The notes: generated from the sequence alone by a model not told the origin. A stretch of 64,000 nucleotides of DNA from a bacterium (GCA_026709025.1 JAPOTT010000029.1:22231-86230); one strand, 5' to 3'; positions 45,103-54,842 are shown, counted from the stretch's first letter. Numbers and translations are program-made.

Positions 45103-45125
45103 GTTTGTCTAATATTTAGACAAAC
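45103..45125. promoter_or_regulatory. 23-bp operator-like palindrome
   Basis: GTTTGTCTAA and TTAGACAAAC are perfect 10-bp arms around TAT. It lies 24-46 bp upstream of the 54-aa gene start, overlapping a possible -35 (TTGTCT). It is a likely operator for the HTH protein of this unit. Confidence 0.6.
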
Positions 45126-45290
45126 TAACCGGAGGGGTGGCAGCGAGAGAAGGCAAGTGCTGTGCGAGCTGACGAAGTGAGGCAAAAAGGGGGTTGCGGT
45201 TGGTTGTTTGGTGTGGTACGGTGTTTCTGCCCACTCGGGGACATTGGGTGAGTCCTCCTCTTATTGCTATTACATCTGAGGAGGTTGACA

Positions 45291-45719
45291 ATGGCAACGA
45301 GTGAACCTATTGGTGACAGACGGCGTTTGGCGCTGATGTTGCGTTTGAACGAAGTTTTGGGAGAAGAGGAGGCTTCAACCATCATGGAGAGCCTGCCTCC
45401 CACTATTTGGCAGAACATTGCCACTAAGGATGATCTGAATGATCTTGCGGATCGTCTTTGCGCTCAATTTGACAGTAAGTTTGCGAAGGTTGATGCTGAG
45501 TTCGCGAAGGTTGATGGCGAGTTCGCGAAGGTTAATGCGAAGGTTGATGGCGGGTTCGCGAAGGTTGATGCTGAGTTTGCGTTGATCCGCGGGGAGATGG
45601 AAAAGAACAAGGGCGAGATAATGCAGATGATGGCTAGCCAAACTCGCACAATCATTTTGGCGTTGACGGGGTTTGCTGTGACGATTTGGATTTCTTTGCT
45701 AGTGGTGGGCATCACCTAA
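45291..45719 (+). CDS. Coiled-coil protein with C-terminal membrane anchor
   Basis: About 142 residues. GAGGAGG sets the ATG at 45291 rather than the track start 45264. The N-terminal part (LGEEEASTIMESLPPTIWQ, ATKDDLNDLADRL) resembles small actinobacterial proteins of the DUF1640-like type (from memory). The middle holds repeats of FAKVDAE/FAKVDGE, a coiled coil built by internal duplication. The end is one membrane segment (IILALTGFAVTIWISLLVV). Function unknown. Repeat number may vary between strains. Confidence 0.7.
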   Translation: MATSEPIGDRRRLALMLRLNEVLGEEEASTIMESLPPTIWQNIATKDDLNDLADRLCAQFDSKFAKVDAEFAKVDGEFAKVNAKVDGGFAKVDAEFALIRGEMEKNKGEIMQMMASQTRTIILALTGFAVTIWISLLVVGIT

Positions 45720-45763
45720 CCGCGTTATTGGCTTATACCTTCCACTGTCCGTACGCGACACAG

Positions 45764-45778
45764 CTGACCCGCGGTCAG
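45764..45778. repeat. Short palindrome in the 45720-45957 gap
   Basis: CTGACC and GGTCAG around CGC, in a 238-bp gap before the Zn-ribbon/HTH gene. A second dyad (ACGCT/AGCGT) lies at 45867-45882. Either could bind the downstream HTH protein. No other signal is seen in the gap. Confidence 0.35.
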
Positions 45779-45957
45779 TCATAGCTCGGCCATAGAATAC
45801 GAACACAACCACAACCCAACACCACAAAACCAACCCCTCCACAAAAAGGGGGCACCTCAGAAGGTAACGCTAAGTACAGCGTGTGCTTGTGCCTGGCTGC
45901 CATAAGTTGAGCAATTCGTAAAGCAAAATGTGCATAATTATCTGCTAACGTGATGGT

Positions 45958-46916
45958 ATGTCTGACGCGGTGCTGACAGCCCCTCCCGTAGACATCGAAG
46001 CACTGTCGATCTCGTTGCGATGGCCTAATACAAAAGTTTCTTGCCCGCACTGCGGCGAATCCCGCGTCTCGCAACAGTCGGCAGGTGCTCGCCGCTGCTG
46101 GCGCTGCAAGCAGTGCCGCCGTAGTTTTACGGTCACCACCGGCACCAAACTCCATGCGTCAAAGCTCACGCTGAACGACTGGTGGAACGCCGCTCATACA
46201 GAAGACGACAGCGCAGCCAGCATGGCAGCGCTACTAGGGACAAGCCGAGTCACCGCCAGACGGGTGAGCCGCATTGTGCGGTCTTGTGGGCTGCCTGTAG
46301 GCGAGCGGCGATTCGCTGCCCTTCTACAGAAGAGCGACCCTTATCAAGAGACGACTAAGCCGTGGCTGCAGTGGTCAGAGGCGCAACGTCGAGTCTTCAC
46401 AGCGGTGCGTAGCTACATCGGGGGGGGGGGGCAGCGCTCTGGGCGATATCGGAAGCGGCCGACGTATCGGAGGGCCACGCTCGCCGATGCTTAGACCGCC
46501 TCAAGACTGAAGGGTTTGTGAAACACACGCAGAAGAAGAATCTGTGGGGTTACGGCTTCGTGCAAGTAAAGGTTTGGGAACTAGAACTCAACGAGCAAAC
46601 GATCCACGCCATGATGCATCTCCCGTATAAGCCACTGCCGCCCCCGCAGGAGGTGCCTACCGCTGTGCCTCCCGTCTTCTGGTCGGTGTTTTGGTCTGGT
46701 TCTTCAGCGGACACGCTACGGCTCCCTGAAGACGGTACTCAGATCGCAGAAGCGATGTTGAGCGTCCGTGACCCTTTGGCTCGAATCTGGGCGTTGAATC
46801 ATGTGCCAGTGTCAGCTTTGGAAGAGTTGCGCTCTATGCGCGGTTATGACACAGGCGAGATAGCAGCAACTCTGGATGCTGCTATCAGTAGGCGGAGCCG
46901 TGCCTGCAATCGATAG
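45958..46916 (+). CDS. Zn-ribbon/HTH/winged-helix protein, frame broken at a 12-G tract
   Basis: The track shows two ORFs (45958-46494 and 46518-46916). Residues 27-52 of the first form a CxxC...CxxC zinc ribbon (SCPHCG, CWRCKQC) followed by SFTVTTGTKLHASKLTLNDW and an HTH, as at the N-terminus of IS1595-type transposases. At 46420-46431 there are 12 G. If the tract had 10 or 13 G, the frame would continue as AALWAISEAADVSEGHARRC, a winged helix, and join the second ORF. The C-terminus (VPPVFWSVFWSGSSADTLRL) resembles partner proteins of AbiEii nucleotidyltransferases. Sequencing error, decay or phase variation are all possible. Confidence 0.65.
46420..46431 (+). repeat. G12 homopolymer, possible phase-variation tract
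   Basis: Twelve consecutive G within the Zn-ribbon/HTH gene. Loss of two or gain of one restores the downstream frame. Confidence 0.9.
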
Positions 46917-47544
46917 CTACGAAGACGTTCTCTCTTCTAACTTGCGCGAAGTATGGCCGGTGCTGGCAGCCACAGTGCGCCGCTTGAAAGGATCGCTAGT
47001 AGGCGGAACCGCTCTAGCAACACAACTGCGCCACCGTCAATCGTTCGATCTCGATTACATGACAACTGTTTCATTCTCTGGCCGAGCTTTGCTTAGGAAA
47101 TTGCAACGGTTTACTAGTTTGCCGTGCGAAAGCACGGTCGCTGAAACAGATTATCTGGAGGTCAATGTGAACGACGTTGCTGTTCAAATCTTTAGCGTTC
47201 TGAGCCGGGGTACAAATCCAGGCCATGTGAAACAGTTAGCTGCACCGACACTGATCGACGGCCTCTCTGTGGCCTCTCTGCCCGATCTATTGGCTATGAA
47301 ACTCGATGTCATCATGTACCGCCCGAAACTGCGCGACTATATCGACATTGCCGCCATAGATCGCTCAACCATCTTAACCATTGAGGACGGTCTCTCCTTG
47401 CACGCTGAACGATACGGCGTGGATATATACGGTCATGATACTCGACAGATCATCCGCCTACTTGAATCACCCGGCAAGCTACAAGCCGACAGAGTGTTTG
47501 GAACCGAGGCCATCACCGCAGCCAAGCGAAATAGTTGTGACTGA
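46876..47544 (+). CDS. AbiEii/AbiGii-like nucleotidyltransferase (putative toxin)
   Basis: A 222-residue protein. The nucleotidyltransferase core is visible as LVGGTALATQLRHRQSFDLD (residues about 42-61), with the GG, HR and DxD-type acidic residues of the AbiEii family. Further family stretches are APTLIDGLSVASLPDLLAMK and RDYIDIAAI. AbiEii toxins transfer nucleotides, stall growth and give phage resistance with an HTH antitoxin. The ORF overlaps the end of the preceding Zn-ribbon/HTH gene by 41 bp; GTG 46900 is an alternative start. The pair has the shape of a type IV-like toxin-antitoxin unit. Confidence 0.8.
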   Translation: MLLSVGGAVPAIDSYEDVLSSNLREVWPVLAATVRRLKGSLVGGTALATQLRHRQSFDLDYMTTVSFSGRALLRKLQRFTSLPCESTVAETDYLEVNVNDVAVQIFSVLSRGTNPGHVKQLAAPTLIDGLSVASLPDLLAMKLDVIMYRPKLRDYIDIAAIDRSTILTIEDGLSLHAERYGVDIYGHDTRQIIRLLESPGKLQADRVFGTEAITAAKRNSCD

Positions 47545-47612
47545 GCGATGTTCGGATGGTAGGCCACCCAGCATCCTTGAGCTCCCCCCACATAACTGCC
47601 CAGCTTGCACCC

Positions 47613-47757
47613 TTACTTGCCCCGAACTGAGGGCTCCCGGCTTAGTTCGTATCGGGCTTTGGTAATTATGTCCAGCGAGATAGCGGCACCGATGGCGGTG
47701 ATGTGGTCGGTGAGAGGGCCATTGATGCATTTTATCCTTGAAAATCTGTTATTCAAG
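47613..47757 (-). other. Possible short coding fragment, unassigned
   Basis: In the 240-bp gap between the nucleotidyltransferase and HAD genes the minus strand has an open stretch including PLTDHITAIGAAISLDIITK, ending at the TAA at 47613. It looks protein-like but has no convincing start and I recognise no family. Confidence 0.2.
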
Positions 47758-47776
47758 AAAAGATTTTCAAGGATAA
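47732..47776. repeat. Perfect 16-bp inverted repeat
   Basis: TTATCCTTGAAAATCT and AGATTTTCAAGGATAA around a 13-nt loop, 9 bp beyond the stop of the HAD gene. It could be a T-less (I-shaped) terminator or an element end. Confidence 0.75.
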
Positions 47777-47784
47777 TGGTTGTG

Positions 47785-48561
47785 TCAGCGTTGGGTGGCC
47801 AGCCAGGTGGGGAGTTGGCCTATGTTGGATAGTGTTGTGTAGTTGGGGTGTGTGGGAGAGATGTTTGGGTCTATGCGTTGTTCCAAATCCCAGGTGAGGT
47901 GGTAGGGGATGTGTACTGCCCTTCCCCCTAGAGCAACCACAGGGTCAATGTCTGAGCGAATGGAGTTGCCCACCATCACAAACCGGTTTACCGCAATGTT
48001 GTGGCGCTCAAACAGCCGGGCGTAGGTGGCTTCGTCTTTTTCGGCCACAATCTCTATTACATCAAAGTGATCGGCTATTCCCGAGGCTGCGATCTTGGTT
48101 TCTTGGTTCCACAGGTCACCCTTAGTGATAAGCACTAAGCGGTAGCGGGTTTCTAAATCGTGAATGGTGTTGGCTACCCCGTCTAGCAACTCCACCGGGT
48201 GCTGATGCATCTCTTTAGCCCAGCCCACGATGGTATGTATCTCCTCGGCAGTGATCCGGCCCTCGGTTGCCTCGATGGCGGTCTCGATCATCGACAGCAC
48301 GAACCCCTTTATGCCGTAACCGAAAATGGCCACGTTATGGCGTTCTAGGTTGATGAGGCGTTCGTGGAAGTTGACAGCGGGTAGGTAGCGAGCCACCAGG
48401 TCAGCCATTCGCTGTTCGTAATCGGCAAAGATGGTCTCGTTGTGCCACAAGGTGTCATCAGCATCTAGCCCAATAGTGTCGATCATCTGTTTCTCCAATC
48501 GGGTTTGAGGATGCCATAAATCTTTGCTTTGCAGGCCCATAACGATAGGGGTAGTTCTCAC
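47785..48561 (-). CDS. HAD-family hydrolase
   Basis: Up to 258 residues. The HAD motif I is [13 protein letters not shown], motif II is VLITKGD, and the lysine and motif IV regions are [11 protein letters not shown] and [15 protein letters not shown]. It resembles bacterial phosphoglycolate/nucleotide phosphatases. The long start at GTG 48561 overlaps the adenosine deaminase stop (GTGA), but the first 25 residues are not family-like; ATG 48486, just before motif I, may be the real start. It is the last gene of the nucleoside operon and may dephosphorylate a nucleotide in salvage. Confidence 0.8.
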   Translation of the reverse strand: MRTTPIVMGLQSKDLWHPQTRLEKQMIDTIGLDADDTLWHNETIFADYEQRMADLVARYLPAVNFHERLINLERHNVAIFGYGIKGFVLSMIETAIEATEGRITAEEIHTIVGWAKEMHQHPVELLDGVANTIHDLETRYRLVLITKGDLWNQETKIAASGIADHFDVIEIVAEKDEATYARLFERHNIAVNRFVMVGNSIRSDIDPVVALGGRAVHIPYHLTWDLEQRIDPNISPTHPNYTTLSNIGQLPTWLATQR

Positions 48562-49628
48562 AGCACCAGCGGGCCGTAAGCTGGTTTGATTACGTTGTTG
48601 ATGATCTCCATGCGCTCGTCAAAGGAGATGAAGGCACTCTTCATGGCGTTGATTGTGAGCCAACGAATGTCGGCCCAACCGAAACCAAACTCTTCTACTA
48701 GCTGCATCACCTCTTGAGTCATGGAGGTGGCGCTCATAAGACGGTTATCGGTGTTCACCGTCACCCTAAAGCGCAGGTCGCTGAGCAAACCTATGGGGTG
48801 AGTGGCGATGGATTTGGCAGCGCCGGTATGCACGTTGGAGGTAGGGCACAGCTCAAGGGGGATGCGCCGGTCGCGCACAAAGGCTGCCAGATGCCCCAGT
48901 TGGGGGGTGCCGTCGGAGGCGAAGCTGATGTTATCTGTAATTCGTACGCCGTGACCGAGGCGTTCGGTGCCACAGTACTGCACGGCCTCCCAGATAGAAG
49001 GTGGGCCGTAAGCCTCTCCAGCGTGGATGGTGAAGTGAAAGTTCTCTCGTTGGATCAAATGAAAGGCATCTAGGTGACGGGTAGGGGGGTTGCCAGCTTC
49101 GGCTCCAGCGATGTCAAAGCCCACCACACCTCGGTCTCGGTGGCGAATAGCCAGCTCAGCTATCTCCAGCGAGCGGGCTGCGGTACGCATGGCCGTTAGC
49201 AGCGTGCCTATACGAATGGAGCGCCCTGTAGACCCAGCGGCGAAGCCGGCCACAACTGCTTCAACCACCTCATCTAAGCTGAGCCCAGCTTCGGTGTGGA
49301 GTTCAGGTGCAAAACGCACCTCGGCATACACCACGCCATCAGCGGCGAGGTCTTCGGCGCATTCAGCGGCCACTCGCTCCAGGGCTTCGCGGGTTTGCAT
49401 CACCCCTACGGTGTGGGCGAAGGTTTCCAAGTACAAGCGCAGGTCTAGCCTGCTGGCTCCACGCACCATCCATTGAGCTAGCTCAGCGGGGTCGTTGGTG
49501 GGCAGGTTGGGGTAGCCGCTTTTTGCTGCCAGTTCTACCACTGTTTGAGGGCGCAGACCTCCATCTAGGTGATCGTGCAGGAGAACTTTAGGGGCATCTC
49601 TTACTTGTTTGAGTGTGGGGCGCAGCAT
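48558..49628 (-). CDS. add: Adenosine deaminase
   Basis: A 356-residue zinc amidohydrolase. Ligand and catalytic motifs are [12 protein letters not shown] (HxH), [19 protein letters not shown] and [11 protein letters not shown], with [11 protein letters not shown] supplying the last aspartate. It converts adenosine to inosine. Downstream of the nucleoside ABC transporter genes and followed by a HAD phosphatase in 4-nt overlap, it forms a salvage unit that takes up and deaminates purine nucleosides. Confidence 0.94.
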   Translation of the reverse strand: MLRPTLKQVRDAPKVLLHDHLDGGLRPQTVVELAAKSGYPNLPTNDPAELAQWMVRGASRLDLRLYLETFAHTVGVMQTREALERVAAECAEDLAADGVVYAEVRFAPELHTEAGLSLDEVVEAVVAGFAAGSTGRSIRIGTLLTAMRTAARSLEIAELAIRHRDRGVVGFDIAGAEAGNPPTRHLDAFHLIQRENFHFTIHAGEAYGPPSIWEAVQYCGTERLGHGVRITDNISFASDGTPQLGHLAAFVRDRRIPLELCPTSNVHTGAAKSIATHPIGLLSDLRFRVTVNTDNRLMSATSMTQEVMQLVEEFGFGWADIRWLTINAMKSAFISFDERMEIINNVIKPAYGPLVL

Positions 49629-49698
49629 CTGGTTAAGCGTAGGGTGTTTAGGTGCTATGTGTGCGTAATGCGTTTGGCAACTATCAGGTTTACTGTGT

Positions 49699-51009
49699 TC
49701 ATTTGCTTGTGCTAAACGGTGTTCCAGCGGCGGCGGGGCCTACAGAGCGCCCTACTGCTCCTGCCACCACAACCAAGGTGACCACGAACGGTAAAGATTG
49801 AAAGAACTCGCTAGGAATCTCAAAGCCGCTTACCTCTACGCCGAGGAATTGCAAGCGAGTTCCTAGTGCCCTAGAGAACCCGAACAGCAGTGCTCCAGCA
49901 AAAGCCCCCCAGGGAGTCCACTTACCAAAGATCAGTGCAGCCAAAGCGATGAAGCCTGCGGCGTTGGTCATGTTGTCTTCAAACCCTCCTTGTGACTCCA
50001 TGGAGAACCAAGCTCCGGCCAGCCCAGCAATCAACCCCCCTAAGATCACCGACTGGTACCGGATTCTAAGCACGTTAATCCCCAGTGTTTCTGCGGCATG
50101 AGGGTTTTCTCCACATGCGCGAACTCGCAACCCCCACGGTGTGCGGTACATCACCAGCCATGTGCTGAACACAATCAGATACATCATCCAGTAGATGGGT
50201 CTGCTGGTGAAGAGTTGTTCGCCTATCACTGGGATTGAAGATAAAAGCGGCAGACCAATCTCTGAGGTTCGCACCCCGCTGGTGTTGCCGGTTCTAAAGA
50301 TCACCTCAGAACGCAAGAACCCTGTAAGCCCTAAGGCGAACAGGTTGATCACCACGCCCGACACGATCTGGTTCACGTTGAATCGGATGGACAGCACAGC
50401 GAGCAGTGCGGCCACCAACCCTCCCGCCAACACTGCTATGACGATCGAGAACCAAAGCCAGCCGGTGGAGTTGGCCTCGCCCAACAAGGCGTATGTCATG
50501 TAGCCAACCCCAGCGCTGGACAACATGGTGCCTTCGATGCCTATGTTGATGATGCCTGCCCGTTCACTCCACAACCCGGTTGTGGCACCAAGTGCTAATG
50601 GGGTGGCTAGGAACAGCGATTCGCTAAGCAGGATCACCACGTTGGTGCCAGCTTTATCTGATAGAGCCAAGCTAAGCACCAGCACCAACGGTACAAGCCC
50701 GAGCGCACTCAGCACCCGCGCATGGCTGGCCCATCTCTGGGCTTGTTGTGGGCCGATACCCAACGCCGCTGTAATTAGATAGAACACACCGATGGCGATG
50801 ATCCATGTGGGTGGGTTAAACCCAATTCCAGCGGGGTCAGGCGGGCGTTCTAAGTTGAAGCGGCGGGTGGTGTTGTCTATGGCCGGGGCCACACCTGCGA
50901 TGAGGGCCACCCCTATAATCCCAAACATCAAGCCGGTGATTGTGCTGCGATCTAGGTGGAATTGCCTTGCGGTGTGCGTGGTTGCTGTGGCCTGTTGGGC
51001 GGTGGTCAT
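49699..51009 (-). CDS. Nucleoside-type ABC transporter permease (second)
   Basis: A 436-residue polytopic protein of the BPD_transp_2/branched-chain-like permease family. Around 10 membrane segments are visible, with the family stretch [15 protein letters not shown] and [19 protein letters not shown] (coupling region). It pairs with the preceding permease and a two-domain ATPase in the manner of the NupNOPQ system for nucleosides. The start overlaps the upstream permease stop by 4 nt. Confidence 0.9.
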   Translation of the reverse strand: MTTAQQATATTHTARQFHLDRSTITGLMFGIIGVALIAGVAPAIDNTTRRFNLERPPDPAGIGFNPPTWIIAIGVFYLITAALGIGPQQAQRWASHARVLSALGLVPLVLVLSLALSDKAGTNVVILLSESLFLATPLALGATTGLWSERAGIINIGIEGTMLSSAGVGYMTYALLGEANSTGWLWFSIVIAVLAGGLVAALLAVLSIRFNVNQIVSGVVINLFALGLTGFLRSEVIFRTGNTSGVRTSEIGLPLLSSIPVIGEQLFTSRPIYWMMYLIVFSTWLVMYRTPWGLRVRACGENPHAAETLGINVLRIRYQSVILGGLIAGLAGAWFSMESQGGFEDNMTNAAGFIALAALIFGKWTPWGAFAGALLFGFSRALGTRLQFLGVEVSGFEIPSEFFQSLPFVVTLVVVAGAVGRSVGPAAAGTPFSTSK

Positions 51010-52169
51010 ATCGCCCCGCCAACGGTGCTGGTTTGGAAGGGGTTTTGTTCTATGTCCTTCACCCTAAACAGGTAGCGCACGATGGCATCGGCGGCCACAA
51101 ACAAAAGCACTAGGGCTTGAATTATCCGCACCACATCTATGGACATGTTGGCCTCTTGTTGCATGAGGGGGGCACCTGCCAGCATTGATCCCCATAACAC
51201 CGCAGCGGCGATGATGGCAACTGGTTTGGTGCGGGCCAAAAGCGCAATGGCGATGCCGTCAAAGCCCATCAAGAAAAAAGTGCCAGGTTGGAAATGGCCG
51301 CTGGTGCCAGATATTTCAGAAGCCGCGGCTAAGCCAGCAAAAGCCCCCGATGCGGCCATGGCCCACACAAGCACTCTGTTAACGTTGATGCCCGCGTAGT
51401 GAGCGGCATGAGGGTTCAGGCCCACCGTTGCAATCTCAAAGCCGAAGTTGGTTCGGTTGAGTACAAAGGCCACCACAAAGCACATTCCCACAAGCGCTAG
51501 CAGACCAACGTGCAAGGTGGGTTGGCTGTCTACAAGCTCAGGCAGAACCGCATTATCGGAGATAGGTTTGGTTCGGGGAACGGTGCTATCGGTATCTCGT
51601 AGCACTACCGGATTGCGCGATCCCACCATCCACCGGGCAGCAAACAGCACAACCGAGTTCAACATGATGGTGCTGATTACTTCATGGGCACCGGTTTTTG
51701 TACGTAGCACTCCAGGGATGCCCCCCCAGATGGTTCCTCCTAAGGTGCCAGCCAACAAGATCGCCGGTATGGCCAAGATGCCCGGCAGGTTTGTCATCCA
51801 CGATAGGGCACCCACATAGGCCGCGGTGATGCCGCCTGCTAGAAGCTGTCCTTCAGCTCCAATGTTGAACAAGCCTGCGCGAAAGGCAAACGCCAGTGCC
51901 AACGCTGAGCCGATGAACGGCACCGAGCGAGCTAAAGAGCCAGCCAACCTGTCGGCATCTCCTGCCATTCCTCGAAGCAAGGCCCAGTAGGCAGTGAGGG
52001 GGTTCACGCCGATCAAAGAAATCAGCACTCCGCCGATAATGAACGATAACAAGATGGCATAAAGCGACACATACAGTGGTTGAAGTCGCCAAATTTCGGT
52101 TAATGCACGGTGTAGTTGCCCCGAAGCCCGGGTGATGCTTGAGCCGCTAGCCATGTCTGAGCGGCTCAC
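51006..52169 (-). CDS. Nucleoside-type ABC transporter permease (first)
   Basis: A 387-residue permease of the same family. Membrane segments surround RAGLFNIGAEGQLLAGGI and the coupling loop IATVGLNPHAAHYAGINVNR. It overlaps the ATPase stop and the next permease start by 4 nt each. Together with BMP-type binding protein and ATPase genes this is a full uptake system, most probably for nucleosides because adenosine deaminase follows. Confidence 0.9.
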   Translation of the reverse strand: MSRSDMASGSSITRASGQLHRALTEIWRLQPLYVSLYAILLSFIIGGVLISLIGVNPLTAYWALLRGMAGDADRLAGSLARSVPFIGSALALAFAFRAGLFNIGAEGQLLAGGITAAYVGALSWMTNLPGILAIPAILLAGTLGGTIWGGIPGVLRTKTGAHEVISTIMLNSVVLFAARWMVGSRNPVVLRDTDSTVPRTKPISDNAVLPELVDSQPTLHVGLLALVGMCFVVAFVLNRTNFGFEIATVGLNPHAAHYAGINVNRVLVWAMAASGAFAGLAAASEISGTSGHFQPGTFFLMGFDGIAIALLARTKPVAIIAAAVLWGSMLAGAPLMQQEANMSIDVVRIIQALVLLFVAADAIVRYLFRVKDIEQNPFQTSTVGGAI

Positions 52170-53701
52170 GGCTGGTTCCGGTCGGTGGACGATGACGATC
52201 CGGTGGCCATCAACAGCCCTAGTTCCTCTCGGGTGGCGTCGGCAGCGTTTATTGTGGCCGCCAGGCGGCCTCGGTACAGCACGCCGATACGGTCTGAAAG
52301 CGAAATGATCTCATCTAGTTCAGCCGATACCAACAGCACTGCCACACCTCGGTCTCGCAACTCAATAATCTTGCGATGGATGAACTCTATGGAGCCCACA
52401 TCTAGGCCACGAGTGGGCTGAGCTACAACCAAGAGTTGGAGGTGGCCGGTGAGTTCTCGTGCCACAACCACTTTTTGTTGGTTACCTCCCGACAGGGTGC
52501 TTATGGCAGCCTGCACCCCGGTAGTACGCACATCAAACTGCTCCACCAAACTGGCAGCTTCGGCTTGTATGGCAGCGGTGTTACGCACACCTCGTGTAGA
52601 GAACTTCTTGTGGTTGTAGCGATTCAGCACCAGGTTGTTTGCAATGGAGTATTGCTCTACAACTCCATGTTTGGAGCGGTTTTCGGGGATGTGAGCCACG
52701 CCAAGCCGGTTGATCTTGCGGGGACTCCAGCCGGTGATGTTTTGGCCGAGTGCGTGTACTGTGCCGCTGCTAGCTGAGCGCATCCCACAGATGGTCTCTA
52801 CCAACTCTCGCTGCCCGTTGCCCTCCACTCCAGCGATGCCAAAGATTTCTCCAGCGCGTACTTCCACATCTAACCCGGTTACGGTTTCCACACCACGGTC
52901 GTCGTGGGCTCGCAAACCCTGGGTTTGTAGGGCGAGTGCTCCCGGGTTGGCTTGTGTCTTTTCTACCCGAAACACCACATCGCGCCCTACCATCAAGTTA
53001 GCTAGGGACTGTTGGGTGGCTCCCTTTACGGTAGTGCTGCCTACAACCTGGCCAGCTCGTAACACGGTTATGCGGTGCGCTACCGCTAGCACCTCGCGCA
53101 GCTTGTGGGTGATGAAGATGATGGATTTGCCCTGGCTAGTGAGGCTCTTTACTACTGCGAAGAAATCGTCTACCTCACCGGGTGTGAGCACCGCAGTGGG
53201 TTCATCTAAAATTAAGATGTCAGCATCTCTAAACAGTGCTTTCACCAGCTCTACTCGCTGTTGTTCGCCCACCGACAGGTCGCCCACCCTGGCATCTGGG
53301 TCTACGGTTAGTCCGTAGCGTTCGGCCAACTTTGAAATCTGGCGACGAGCTGTGTTTATGTCTAGGAAAGTGCCCCGTGTTATTTCGTTGCCCAAGATAA
53401 TGTTCTCGGCCACGCTGAACACTGGGATTAGTTGAAAGTGCTGGTGTACCATGCCGATGCCTGCTGAGATGGCATCGCCAGAGTTGCGAAAGTTTACCCG
53501 CTGGCCGCGGATATAAATCTCGCCAGCGTCGGGCTGCTGTAGGCCGAACACCATGTTTACCAGCGTGCTTTTGCCTGCACCGTTTTCGCCGAGCAGACAG
53601 TGGATTTCGCCTTCGTTAAGGGTGAGGTTCACGTCTTGGTTAGCCACGACCCCCGGGAAGGTCTTGGTTAGGTTGTCAACTTGCAGGAGAGGTGGAGCCA
53701 C
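52166..53701 (-). CDS. Nucleoside-type ABC transporter ATPase, two nucleotide-binding domains
   Basis: About 511 residues with two ABC domains. The first has Walker A LLGENGAGKSTLVN, signature LSVGEQQRVELVKAL and Walker B ILILDEPTAVL. The second has a degenerate P-loop (GIAGVEGNGQRELVE) and signature LSGGNQQKVVVAREL, the usual asymmetry of the sugar/nucleoside family. The track start (53746) lies 44 bp inside the binding-protein gene; GTG 53701, just after that gene's TAG, fits the family better. It couples ATP hydrolysis to uptake. Confidence 0.92.
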   Translation of the reverse strand: MAPPLLQVDNLTKTFPGVVANQDVNLTLNEGEIHCLLGENGAGKSTLVNMVFGLQQPDAGEIYIRGQRVNFRNSGDAISAGIGMVHQHFQLIPVFSVAENIILGNEITRGTFLDINTARRQISKLAERYGLTVDPDARVGDLSVGEQQRVELVKALFRDADILILDEPTAVLTPGEVDDFFAVVKSLTSQGKSIIFITHKLREVLAVAHRITVLRAGQVVGSTTVKGATQQSLANLMVGRDVVFRVEKTQANPGALALQTQGLRAHDDRGVETVTGLDVEVRAGEIFGIAGVEGNGQRELVETICGMRSASSGTVHALGQNITGWSPRKINRLGVAHIPENRSKHGVVEQYSIANNLVLNRYNHKKFSTRGVRNTAAIQAEAASLVEQFDVRTTGVQAAISTLSGGNQQKVVVARELTGHLQLLVVAQPTRGLDVGSIEFIHRKIIELRDRGVAVLLVSAELDEIISLSDRIGVLYRGRLAATINAADATREELGLLMATGSSSSTDRNQP

Positions 53702-53702
53702 C

Positions 53703-54842
53703 CTAGCTGTCGCAGGCGGAGTTCTCGCCCAAAAAGAGCCCATCAATGCCGCAGATGCCGGTTTTGATGCTGCCGTCGGCTAGGCCAACCCGCACTCGTT
53801 CTACTTCAGCAGCAGCCTCGGAGCTGATGTCGGCATCGTGGAACGGGGCGTATGTAATCCCTGAGTTTTCTACTGTCAACGTATAGGAGCCACCTGCGAA
53901 GGTACCCCTTACGGCTTCAGCAATGTTGCGGAACACCGAGAGATCTACACGCTTGATGGCTGAACTGGCTAAGTACGCAGACCCCGGCGCACTACCACCA
54001 TCAAAGGTGGTGTAGTACTCATCTTGGTCTACGCCAATTACGAATGCTCCAGCTTCGGCAGCAGCTTTGATGCCTCCCGAACCGGTGGGGCCACCAGCGC
54101 CGAACACCACATCAGCACCTTCGCCGATGAACTGCTGGGCATCCGAAGCACCCTTGGCGGGATCTGCAAAGCTCTCGTTGTAAACCTTGAGCACCTGAAT
54201 GTTGGGATTTACGTGTGTGGCACCGGCTTCATATCCGTTTACAAACTTCACCACCGGTGGTATTTCTATACCCCCAACAACACCCACAATGTTAGTTTCG
54301 CTCAGAGATGCAGCAAGCGCTCCGGCGATGAAGCCTCCCTCGTGTTCACTGAACACAACGCCAATGTAGTTGTTGGGGTATTCGGTGTGGAACTGATCCA
54401 CCCCCACGTAGTTGATATCGGGGTTTTCCTCAGCAGCTTCTAACGTGTCGGTGCCGATTAGGAAACCCACGGTGATGATCAAATCGGGGTTCTCGCTAGC
54501 GGAGGTGTTCAGGTTGGCTATGTAGTCGGCCTGCGAAGCCGTTTCGATCACTCCGGTGTGTTCAATACCAAAGCACTGAGCGGCAGCTAGCATGCCGTCG
54601 TAGGCGAACTCGTTGAAGGTGCCATCGTCAACCTTGCCGATGTCGGTCACCATGTTCACACGGAACCCATCTGGGGCTTGTAAATCGCCCCACGCTTCGC
54701 ACTCTTGCTCCAGTGTGATCAGGGCATCGTCAGAAGCGCCAGTAGCCGTTGTGCTCTCTTTGTCATCGTTGCTGCTACAGCTAGCAGCTGTGAGAGCACA
54801 AACAAGCAGTGTGGCAAGAATGAGGAGCAGTTTGTTTCGCAT
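53703..54842 (-). CDS. BMP-family lipoprotein, nucleoside ABC transporter binding protein
   Basis: About 379 residues. AAAGGA sets the ATG at 54842 rather than the track start 54905. The start MRNKLLLILATLLVCALTAA with the following Cys is a lipoprotein signal with lipobox TAASC. The mature part is a BMP (basic membrane protein) periplasmic fold with DDGTFNEFAYDGMLAA, VGVVGGIEIPPVVKFVNGY and VIGVDQDEYY. BMP proteins bind purine nucleosides. It is the first gene of the operon. Confidence 0.92.
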   Translation of the reverse strand: MRNKLLLILATLLVCALTAASCSSNDDKESTTATGASDDALITLEQECEAWGDLQAPDGFRVNMVTDIGKVDDGTFNEFAYDGMLAAAQCFGIEHTGVIETASQADYIANLNTSASENPDLIITVGFLIGTDTLEAAEENPDINYVGVDQFHTEYPNNYIGVVFSEHEGGFIAGALAASLSETNIVGVVGGIEIPPVVKFVNGYEAGATHVNPNIQVLKVYNESFADPAKGASDAQQFIGEGADVVFGAGGPTGSGGIKAAAEAGAFVIGVDQDEYYTTFDGGSAPGSAYLASSAIKRVDLSVFRNIAEAVRGTFAGGSYTLTVENSGITYAPFHDADISSEAAAEVERVRVGLADGSIKTGICGIDGLFLGENSACDS

